Shown here in pieces: positions 1 through 11,600 of a stretch of 64,000 bases of DNA (position 1 is the stretch's first letter; the number at the start of each line of letters is the position of its first letter). Position numbers and translations under genes: made by a program. The notes beneath the pieces are model-generated. The model was given only the letters and a program-made list of their open reading frames with translations, was not told where the DNA came from and did not search any database. Source of the stretch: Heterodera schachtii (taxonomy: Eukaryota; Nematoda; Chromadorea; Rhabditida; Heteroderidae); the NCBI GenBank assembly GCA_023374025.1, contig SIJG01000005.1:316680-380679 (forward strand), in the 5' to 3' direction.

Positions 1-2657
1 CCTCTCTTTTTTACGCAATATCTGCTCTCTCCTCCTTCTCTGTCCTCCATTCAGTTTCCCTGTGACTCCTCATCCTCACTTTGATGAATGTCGGCGGCTT
101 TTGACAGTGGCACTCTTTGTCCACCTCTTTCACTTTTTCTCTCCACTATTTTCTCCTATCACTCTCTTATCTCTCCGTGCCCTAGTTAATTTAACGCGGC
201 GCAGAGAAAAAGAGTGGGGAGGGAATGGAGTATATTATCAGCAGCATAGAGTGAGAGGAAGAAAAAATATAAAGAGCAAAAAAGATTGGATGGTCGGTGT
301 TGGGAATGGGTTTTGGGGAAGGCAAGCAAAATAATGTGAAAATGGATTGTCTAGCTGTTTGATGAGAGAGGTTGAAAACTGTGGGGCGGAGAGAGTGGAG
401 GGGGGGGGGGAGGGGAGAGACGGGAGAGGGGACACCCCCCCCCCCCCTTCCCCGCCCCTGACATAGTCAACGAGGGAGGGAGATGGGGGCGGGGAGAGAA
501 AACATTCTTGGGGGTCTTGCACATGTAATAGGGATGGGAGCCCAAAAAAACAAATCGGGAATCTGAATTTTCAAAGGCTCGCCAAATTCGGCAATCGGAA
601 TCCGAGGCTTTTCAAAAAATTTCGGTAATCCGAGAATTTCCGAAACCTCAAAAATCCACCCTATCCCGATTAAAAAATCGACTCCCATTTCTGCTGCTGA
701 TAGGGCATGCGAAGATTTATGTATTTGATGCTTGGTCGTCCCCTGCAAATTTCCCCCTCCCCCCCACAAATTTTTTTTTTCGAGGGTTTTGCCTTTGCTG
801 CTCTTCTGTGCTGGTGATGATTAATCACCACCATTCATTCTCACATCTCATGTGTCATCTTTTTGTGTGTGCTCATCACCAGCACCAAGCAGTGATGAGA
901 AATTTCATCGAAAGTGATCAAATTCCTTTAAAAAACCGAAATTTATTTGTGGGGGACTGCTGATCACACCGTCCCCCCCCCCTCCCCCCTTCACCCCTTT
1001 CCCGATAAAATTTCGTTGAAAACCGATAAATCGTAAATTCCCCCCTCCATATTGTACATATGAATTGAATGTGTCCCGTCCCAGCATCAGAAAAAAATGG
1101 AATAATTTTCACTCTCGTACAGATTTAATGTAACAAACACATTCATTAATTAATTCCTCTCACTTTCCCGCCTCGGCCACCAATTAGGCAATTGAATGAT
1201 TGCATAAATTAATCAAATACATTATGTATCGTATCTGTGGCACAAATTGTACACAAATCCAATATATCGCATTATGAAAATTTTCCAAAAATTTTGCATG
1301 AGTGCAACTGAATTTCAAATAGTCTGAAGGAATAACTCAGTTCATTGTTTATTTGTTTGTGTCTCTTGTGCTTTATCTATCGGCGCCTTCTGCTGCTGCT
1401 TGTGTCCCCAATTGCCCCAAATTCCAATTTAATCACACCACCACCATTTTTCATCATAATTAATTGTCGGAAATCGGCTTAAATACCCCCCCCCCCCCCA
1501 CCCCTCGGGCGACGAGGGTGGGGTGGGGTGGTTGTCCTCCTCCTCCTCCATAAACACCATCACCTCCACATCAGTTTCTCTCATTCTCGTCCCAAATGCT
1601 GCACACAAATGCACAACAAATTTCCGCTTTACCCCTCCCTCCCCCCTCCGCCGACTCTTGGCAAATTGTGTCGAGAATTTATTACTATAAATTTTTGTAA
1701 GCGCAAAATGTTGTGTTTGTCCCTCCCTCCCTCTCCCATCCCTCATGCTGCTGCTTGGCTTGGTGGTGCACACAAATCGACGACGCGAATGAACCAACCC
1801 CCCTCCCTCATCAACAGCAGCAGCAGCAAGCACCGTCATTTTCACTTTCACGACGGTGGCGGCGATATGTGTGGCGGGCACCCGTCGTCGTCGCCGCCGC
1901 CGTTACCGTCGGCGGCGCTGTGTGGTACATCATTTTGTGTATGTGATGTGCATGGAAGGGAGAGGCGAAGAAAGTGTATATTTGTGTGTGTGTGTGTCTG
2001 TGTATAAGTAGTGATTGATCGTTGCCGAATTTTCAATTATTAGTTCACTGAGTTTATTGGCGGTAACCCAGTCAACTCGATTTCTCTTCCTGTCTGCTGC
2101 TTTCCCGCTGTTTATGAGGCTGCTTGCTAATGAGGGCCAATTTAAATTTTTTTTTTTTTTAATATACCCAGAGGCGGAACGTGGAGAGAAAGTCCCAGGG
2201 TCTCGCGAATCGCGGAATACATTTTGATGATTTGCTGAATTGTGTTCGAAAATGCTCTATGCATAATTACGAATGAGCGTATGCGAGAAATGATTTTTAC
2301 CGAGAATTAAACACGAGAAATGACTATTAAAACACGAGACCCCAAAATCACTAAAGAAGCTTGGCTTGAGAATCAAGACTCTCGCAGCACATCCCACTAA
2401 TCATGAAGTGTTTTACTCGCAAACCTCTTCATTGTGCTTTTCATTTCAAATTTTGAAAATTAATTTAATCAAATAAAAATAAATTAAAATTAAAGACTTT
2501 AAATGGATGAGCGGGTTGCCTTTCGTTTTAATTTGTTTTAATTGACAAACAACAATAACAACAACGGCACGTGTCTTCTCGTCTGCTAACGCCATTCCTT
2601 TAAACAAATCGCTGCGTTTTCCATCGATCGTTCGTTGATTTGCTCGCCTAATCGATT
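1..2657. other. gene-free low-complexity flank upstream of the transporter gene
   Basis: No convincing exon is visible. The stretch holds homopolymer runs (G near 400-410, C near 435-447 and 1487-1499), a short TG run near 1984-2000 and AT-rich filler. The open frames present are low-complexity and occur on both strands without splice-site support. Promoter or 5' UTR sequence of the downstream + strand gene probably lies at its right end, but no specific signal can be named. Confidence 0.5.
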
Positions 2658-5600
2658 ATGATGGCCATTTCCGAGCCTTGCCATGACATTGGAGGCACAA
2701 CTGCCGGTGGCACTGGTGAAGGCAGTGGTGGCCATGCCGCAACAGCGTGGCCAAGCAGTACGGCTGCAACAACAACGGCACCAGTGCCAAGCGGCGGTGG
2801 CATTCGCTTGCACCAGCAGGCGAGCGACGACGAGGAGAAGTGCCTGCTGACGCCCACCTCGGAGCACAGCTGTTGCCCCTTTGACAATGACCAGGTTTCA
2901 CAGACTGTGGCCATATTTTGATGGGTTTTTTGGCGTTTATTTTGTCGGCCTCGGAGGGCTAAGGATTAAATTTCGAAGAATTTTTGTACGATTTTGCCAA
3001 AAAATGGACTCTATTTGTAAGGGATTTGCGTGATGTCAATTCGTTTGTCATAATAAATTTGTTTTGCATTAGAAATGCTTTGGAAATACCCATTTTCAGA
3101 CATTTTCAAATAGAGAAAAATTTCCGTCTTAAAAAACCTGAAAATTTTCCTCAATTTTTAGTCCATTTTCAGAAATTTCATATTTCAGCCTCCCCCTCCA
3201 TTTAATACCCCCCTTTTTTTGCAAATAAATAGGCTCAAAATTACAATATTTGTGTTGTTTTGTCTGCGTTTTGCTGCACAACAGAGCGACACAACAAAAA
3301 CAACACTAAGTGCTGATAAAATGTGAAGAAAGGGAGATGAATGAATGATAAGAAAAAAATCAACTAATTGTGAATGATTTGGATAACCCCTGCCACCACC
3401 CCTCCATTTAACGCATTTTGCGATGGATTTGGTGACGGATTTGAAAGGAATGAATGAGTAAATGAATGCATGGGTTAATGGGTTGCTTTAAAGCCAGAAA
3501 TTTAGTGATGAGCTGACCTAACGTGACCCCCCGTAATCCCGGGAAAATTTGGGACTGGAAAATTGAAGAAAAAAGGGCAGAAAAATGGAGGAAGGATTAT
3601 TTTTTTATGTTGCAATATTTATTTTTATTTTCGGGGGATATAAAATGAAAAATTGTTCATGTTTTGAAGCTGTTCTCTGCCAATTTTGGTGAGATTTGCT
3701 AATAGAATATAGGAAATTTATTTTGTGTGTGACCGACGATGGCAACGAAATCGAATTTTCAAAAACTGTCCCATTTTTCCCAAAAGTTTTTTTAAATTTT
3801 TTTTTCTTCCTGGTTATGTGTGCCTAAAATAAACAATTGGAAGTGTTTGGATTGTCCACGTCTAATTACCTTCCATAAACAATAAAATTCTTTAATTACC
3901 CCACACCCCTAAATCAAAAATTTATTTGTGAACGCCGATTCAGGACGAACTCCACCCTCAGCCACCACAACAACAACAGGATCAGCAGCCGCAGTTGTTG
4001 TTGCTGTTGGACGACGACGTGATGGACAAGCCGCGACAGCGGCTGGCGGAGCCGAACACCGCCGCAACTGACGACACGGCCCATTGCTCCGCCAACTGCG
4101 ACGAACGGCATGACGACCACCCGCTGCTGCTGTCGTTCGGGGAGGACGAGGAGGAGGGCACAGCGACCACCGCCGCCGCAGCGATCGCGGGCGACGACAA
4201 CGGCAGGAACAACAAAGGCGAGCAGGTCGGCGACACTGTCGCGCATGGCGTCGGTGGCGACGAGTGTGGCGATTCGCTGGGCGTTTCCGCCGGCGGCAGC
4301 GGCGGCGGGGGTGCCGACGACGCCAACTTTTTCCTGTGCTCGCCGCTCATCTACTCGGAGCCGGCGCTGCCCAGCGCGTTCGCCAATGGCGGCGCCGGTG
4401 GGCCAACAATTGGCGCCTCGTGGGCCTACTCGGAGATCGCACTACCTCAGGTCTCTTACAATTAGTTTAGTTTGGGGGACGATTTAGTTAATTACCCAAC
4501 TAATTAGACCCCCGTTAATTAGCTAAAAATTAGCCGTTTTTTGGTCCGTAAAATACATTCTATTTTGTACACTTGTAAATTTTTCAAAATGTGAAAAAAC
4601 CCTGTTAAATTATTAATAGATTTTGCCCTTAAATAGCTAATTCCAAGGAAATAAATTGAAAACTTCGGCACCGTCGGGAAAATTTGAAATATTCAATTTG
4701 GCCAAAAATCTCATTGATTTCACGGCTCCCAAATTTTATACCAAATGGAATTTTAAATTATTTGTTGGCTAATTGAGCCTGTCAGCTGCTAGCTCTATAA
4801 AAGTTGGTTGTCTTTTTGCAGGGAGCCAACATTGGCACTTTCCCGATGCCATTGCTGTCGAACAACAGCCACAACGGCCATGGGCATGATGCGCAGCAGC
4901 AGAAGCAGCGACGACGGCACCACTTGGACAGCGAGACGGGCGAGGACTGTGCCGGCGGCGGTCGATTCGGCGCCAGCGGCGCTTCCCGCGCCGTCACCCC
5001 AAAGTCCTCCTCCCACTTTTTGCCCTCCGAAAGTCAGCCGTCCATCGGCTGCACGTCCTCCGTGCTCTACCTGCCCCACAAGCAGTCCTTTTCCATCGGC
5101 GAAATCCGCGACACGCACATGCAAATCCAAAAGCGCTACCGCCCCTCCCGGCGGCGCCACTACACCGACCCGGTGGACTTTGAAGGTAACAACCCAACTT
5201 TTTTTGGCACAATTTAGGAGGGCGTCGTTTGGTAGTTCTGTTGGGTAGTGTGCATCTGAAATTCGCCGCAGAAATTAAAAAGAATTTCTAACTTCGAAGT
5301 ATAATTTTTTTTATAAAAAATATTTCTAGGAAAAAAATTATTCACCGATTTTTTGTAAAAATTTTGTCATAAAATTTCAAAAAACAAAACGCTGTCAATG
5401 AGTTCCCTCGATGGGGCCCCCTTTAATTTTTTAAAATTATAAAAAAATTAATGCGGCTCGGAATTGCTGTTGATAGTCCCCTGGCGGAATCGAAAATTTT
5501 GATTAAGTTTTTGAGTCAGAATTTTTTTTAATGGATAAATGTAATAATCCAAATTGAATAATATACACAAATCCATAAATCTGATGAAAACTTTTGGGTT

Positions 5601-8600
5601 CATTAGCAAGAATTTTTTTTTCAAATATTTGTTCAGGCATTCTGAACATCATCGGCGGTTGCAGCTGGTGGCAAATTTGGGTGTACCTGTTGGTCAGCCT
5701 GCAGCAGATTCCGCACGCCATGTTCAACCTCAGCGTGGTGTACATGATGTACCAGGTGGGACCAATTGGGGCAGCAAGCAGTACAGCAAAAACTTGGAAA
5801 AAACGCCAAATTTGTGTTTCCCTTTTCAATTTATTTTAATTTTTGAGGTTTTGCTCTTTATAAACCGGTCGACAAAAGGAAGACTTCGCCTGTTAGCCGA
5901 ACCAAAAAATCACCCCTAAAATTGATCTTCAAAAATTTTTTCCATTTTTGGGGTGGGAATTCCATGGTCGCTTATTCCTCCCTCCCGAAAAATTTAAAAA
6001 ACTGAATTATTTTTTATTTTTTAAATTCCTTGGTGCTTTTTTTCAATAAAAAAATGCATTTAAGATTTTTACAAACACGATTTCTTTCCAAAAAAATTTT
6101 TTTTTTTTTTATTTCAAAATTTAAATTTTTTATTTTTTTCTGGTGCCATCGAAATTTAGCGTATCTCAAAATTTTGGGATTTTCAAAATTTCTTTTGCTT
6201 CCCTCCCCCTCCCTTTTGCTGATCAAGCGAACACTGATTGTTGATATTTATAAACCCAACAAAAACAGATCCTCCAACAAAATCATTGTTGAGTTGTGTA
6301 GCCGGACCACTGGTGCAAAGTGCCGGGACTGAACGCCTCCGGCGCCGCCAACGCGTCCGGCGCGCCGTACCAATGGGACGTGACGGACACACTTGCCGGC
6401 TCGGTGGTGTACCCGCGGACGCGCAACAAACAGCGCGACATGCTCAACTTCCACTCCCAGTGCCACTACTATGACCGAGGTGGGTGGCACGACGGGGGCG
6501 AGCTGTTCACCCGTCCACCCCACGAAAATAAAAATTTCAACTAAAATTTTTAATTTTTTTTTCACAATATAAATAAAATAGTCACGCTTTTTTGAATAGT
6601 TTCCAAAGAATTTAATTTTCATTTTGTATTGTTTGTCCAGGTGAACAACGCTATGACCAGTTGAGACGGATGCCATTGGAGGAGGCGCAACGGGCGCTGA
6701 ACGACAGCGAAGAGAGTGCGGACATTCGAAAGTGCACTGAATGGTGAGAGAGAGAGAGAGAGATAGAGAGAGGAGGGAAAGAAAGGTGGAGAGAGAAACT
6801 AAGAGAGAGAGAGAGGCAGCGAAAATTATTATTTTTTCTCCTTATAAAAAAAGAGCGTAAGAAGCACAGAAACAGAGGGAATGCAGAAAGGGGAAGAAAC
6901 ATATTTAGAGAGGGAGAGGGGGAGTGAGAAGCATAGAAACAGAGGAGAGAGAGAGAGCGAATGTGATCGTCTTTTTTAATATAGAGAGTGAGCAGTATAG
7001 AAACAGGGAGAGAGAGGGAGACATCGCTGGAGTGCGGAGGAGAGAGACAGAGAGAGTGAGAAGAGAAACTGAGAGTGAACGCGAGAGAGAGCCAAAGAGA
7101 TGTGAAAGAGAGCGTAAAAATATCTCTTTTTATATAAAAAAAGTGCATTAGATAAATAAGAGATAAACGTGATCGTCCATCTTAAAGAGAGAGAGAGAGA
7201 AGCATAGAAAAGAGAGAGAGAGAGAGATTTTGGTAATTCTTTGAAAAAAAATTAAACTTAGAATTTTCAAATAATTGCTAAAACATTTTCTAACATTTTT
7301 TTCTTGAAAATATTAAGGTTTGAAAAAAAATTTTAATTTTCCGGGAGGGTGTGGGGTGGAACTGATGCGAGGAGGGGGAAACATAGAGGTCCCCCTCGGC
7401 GGAAGTCGCCTCCGCCGTGAAAATTTTCAATAATTTTCAAACTGCTCATCCCCCCCCCCCCCGCAGGTTCTACGACCAGGACGTGATGCGGTCCACCATC
7501 GTGACAGAGTGGAACTTGGTGTGCGACGACAACTTCAAGCGTGCCCATGCCCACCTGTTCTACTCGTTCGGCTTCCTGTTCGGCTGTCTGCTGGGCGGCT
7601 TCGCCTCCGACCGTTTCGGCCGCAAGCCGACGGTGATCGGCTTCGGCATTCTGTCCTCCATGTTCGGCCTGCTGCTGCCCTACTCCACCTACTTCCCCAT
7701 GTTCCTGTTCATCCGCTTCTGCGGCGCGGTGTGCAACGAGGGTCAGTCATTTAAGTGTCTGAACGATTAGTCCGATGGGTTGAATGAAAATTTCCGGAAA
7801 AATCTAGCATACTATGGAACGATTTTCGGAAAAATTCAAATTCACTGATTCCCAAAAGAAATTTTTAGCATTGGAATTTGATTTTTCTAAATTTGTATGA
7901 ATCATTTGAAGTCCGACGCATACATGAACAAGGGGTGCGCCGGCGCACCCCCCCCCCCCTCGTCGTAAGAGGCCTGGCGCACCCCCCCCCTCGTTCGTCG
8001 TAAAGGGGGGGGGGCTGTAAAGGAGGGGGGGGTCGTCGTGGGGGGGGGGGGAAGGGGTCGTAACGAAGGGGGAAAATTTTAAATTTGCACAATTTTCTTA
8101 GCGAAATTCATACAAAATTACAAAAAAAAATTCCGGCGGCGCCTATCGGCGCCGCCGAACCCCCCCCCCCCCCCCCCCTGGCCCCCAAAAAGTTTTAAAA
8201 AAAACCACGCCGCAAAAAAAAACGTTTTTTTTTACAAAAAAAAAGTCGTCGACTTGCCAAAAAATCGCAAAATTTGGAAGTTTTTGGTGAAAATCTGTTA
8301 ACAAATTGGCACTCGAATTTGCAAAATTTTCCCCGGCGGCGCCTATCGGCACCGCCGGCCCACCTGTTCCCGAAAATTTTTTTTGGAAAAAGCGCGCCGA
8401 AAAAAAACGTTTTTGAAAAGTCGGCAGAAAAAATGGTCTGAATAGCAAAAAAAAAAAAAAAAAAAAGGTCGTCGCCGGGGAAACTTGGGGGCCTTCGTAC
8501 GAAAAATTGGTCCTGGCGCACCCCCCCTGCGCCAATCGTCCGTCGTATGGGCCTCGCCCTGGCGCACCCCTTGTTCATGTATGGTCCGACGTATTTTAAT

Positions 8601-11600
8601 AGGAGCAGCTCGGAGTTGGACAAAACATAGCCGCGGGAAAAAACTTATTTCACATAATAGCCTAATTCTTTAATTTAAAAAAAGTTTCTACAAAAATTTT
8701 TTTGAGCTTTTCTGAAGAAGTCAAATTTTTTTAATGAAATTCATTTTTTTCAAATATAACAAAAAATGATTTTCTCGACTTTTCTTGAAATTTTTTTAAG
8801 CAAAACCTAATTAATTAGGCTAGGACCTAAAAATTTTTATTATTTTTTTTTGGCGAAGTTTCTGCGGCGTTTTGGCCCCTTAGATTTACCATTTTTTATA
8901 AAAAAACAAAAAGTGATTACATAATTAAACAAACCATCGCCACCTCCCTCCCCTTTTCAGCAGCTGACCTGGCCGCGTATGTGCTGTGCATGGAAATCAC
9001 GGGTAATTAATTATTTCCATTTAATTACTATTTTTAATTTATTTCATTTTTTCTAACCCATTCCCTCCCCCATAATCTCTTCCAGGGACTCGCTATCGTG
9101 CAATGGTCGGCAGTTTGCTGCAGGCGCCGTGGGCGGTCGGCTACGCAACGTTGGCACTGATCGCCTACTTTTGCAACTCGTGGCAGAACATTCAGGTACA
9201 AACAAAAGTGATTGATGCATGATGTATAAATACCAGAATTGGGAGCAGTTCGCCCTTCCCCCACGAAAGATTTTTTCTAATTTTTTTTACAATTAGACTT
9301 TTTTCTACAAAAAATCTTTTTTTATTGAATTCCCATTTTTTAGAAAAAAACTTCTAAATAGTTAGAAAACAAAAATTTTTACTTTTTTTTTTAATTTCGG
9401 AAAAAAACAATGCGGGATGGGGGTACACCTCAAAACCTCGCCGCAGAAATTAAAAATTTTTTTTTCAAACTTACAATTAGACATTTTCAAGGAAAAAAAA
9501 ATCATAGACGAGATTTAGTCTCGGCGAGATTTTGTCCCCCCCCCCCCTCCCCTCGGGGTGGGGGGGGGCGGCAAGCAATTGAAAAATAAAAACCAATTCC
9601 TATTTTTCAGTTGATCACTGCCGCGCTGCACACGGTGAGCATCTGTCTGATCTGTGTGCTGCCGGAGAGTCCGCGGTGGCTGATCGTCAACAACCGCGTG
9701 GACGAGGTGTGCCAGCGGGGCGATGGATTTCTCCGTATTAATGCCATAAATATTTTTTGCCCCGTAATTCAGGCCGAACGGTACATCCGCAAGGCGTGCA
9801 GGTGATTTTCCATTTTTCGGGTTATGCTTCTCCCATCCGGAGCAGTTCGCCCCCCCCCCCCCCCCGCTCCCGGAATTAAAAAAATGAATTAATTTCATAA
9901 TTTTTTTGATTTTTTTCGCAAAATTTTGATTCATAAAAAAACTTTCTTGGAACTTGTAAAAAAATAAGGAAATTTTTTGGGAAGAACTTCTTTTGAATGA
10001 ATTAATATCTTTTAATAGAAAAAAACCTCTGAAAATTTCAGTAAAATTAAATTTTTTTTTTTTTTTTGTCTGATGAGAGGGTATTTATTGTTAGTGTCAC
10101 TTCTTCTTCCATTTATTCTTTGCCCTCTCTCAATTTTCTTAAGTTATTTCCCCTCCAGAGAACCGCCCTTCCCGTTCAACCTGTTCAAGTTCAACAAGAG
10201 CTCGTTGCCCTGTGATCTCGAGCTGGTCAGCCATTATTTTTTTTTAAATGGTGTTTTTGGGCCAACAAATTTTAAATGATAATTTTTTGGCAGAAGTTAA
10301 TGAGTTTTTAACCATTTTTTGTTGTCGTTTTAAAATTAAAAAAATTCTTTAAATTTTTATCAATTGAATTTTCTCAGTTGCCATTTATTTTTCGAGTTTT
10401 TTTTTGAAAATTTCACATTTCATTTGGTCAGTTTTCGAGCCGGGCTTAAATGCACTCATTGTCGTATTAACCGCACTAATTAATCGCTAATTGCAGGTGA
10501 AGCATGCCGAGCAGCGCAAATGGGTGCGACGGAACCAGCGGGCCAACATTTTGCACTTGCTCAAGTCGCGTGCGCTGTGCATGCGCACCGGTGTCATCTG
10601 CGTGGTTTGGATCGCCACCGCGTTGGTCTACTACGGCATCATTATCGGTGGATATTTTATAATAGTTTTGCATTTCTTCCCTCTCCCCTGCCGTTAATTT
10701 TTTTAAAGAATTTACCAAAACCTAAAAATTTTTCCAAAAAAAAACCTAAAAAAGTTTTTCCAGAGAATTCCTTTTTGGCTTATTGTTAGATAGAAAAGTT
10801 TCTTTTAAAAAATCCAGTTTTTTTTCCTGGTAAATTCTCAAATTTGAATTTTTTTAGGGTTTCTCCGGTGTAGAATTTTCGTACAAGAATTGCCTATTAA
10901 AAACTCTAAAATTTTGGCGAATTTTTGTAGGTTCAACAATCTATTAAAAAATGTTTTTTTTTTCTCGTGTTTTTGGAGCCCTAAAATTTGAATTTACCGC
11001 GATTTTTAGCAATACGTTTTTTATATTTAATATTTTAATTACCTCTCATTCAATTAGCCAACTAATTACTTTTTAATAATTGCCCTTTATTTTAAAGCGC
11101 TGTCCGATCAGTCGGCGCCCGGCCGTGTGCTGTTCAGCGGCAACTTCTTTCTGAACAACGCCGTTGCGGGTGCCATTGAACTGCCCACACTGATCTTCTG
11201 TGTCTATTTGATGAAGTAAATTCATTCATTGAAAATTTAAATTAAAAGAAAAAAATTTTTTTTTGCCAATTTTTCATTTTAAAATTATTTTTAAAATTTT
11301 TACGAAAAAATTATAATTATCAAACTTAAAAACTAATTTTATTAGTTTGCCATAGAGTCACTTACTTACTTTTAAACATTTTACATTTGGGTTTTCCTAA
11401 AATCAAATAAAATAAATTTTTTATTTGGAATTTGCGCCACATTTTCAATTTCTTTTTAGGCTAATCACAATGGAAATTTTGGAATATTATTTTTAATTCT
11501 TAATTTGTCAACAAATCTTTGGCGAAATTTTCAAAAATATGAGCGAAAACGGTTCCAATTTTAAGTGTGGTCCCAAATTTAACCCCCAAAAAACCAAATA

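Noticed and set aside
62..2227. Several open frames of 60-159 codons on both strands
   Set aside because: Translations are low-complexity (Pro/Ser/His runs from C- and T-rich DNA), overlap on both strands and lack consistent splice sites.
6651..7151. A 165-codon - strand frame and a + strand frame over the GA repeat
   Set aside because: Produced by the GAGA microsatellite (Ser/Leu or Arg/Glu repeats) inside an intron of the transporter.
8143..8623. Long - strand frames at 8.1-8.6 kb
   Set aside because: They lie inside the hAT-like element and translate poly-A/poly-C tracts and the GC hairpin; no transposase motifs.
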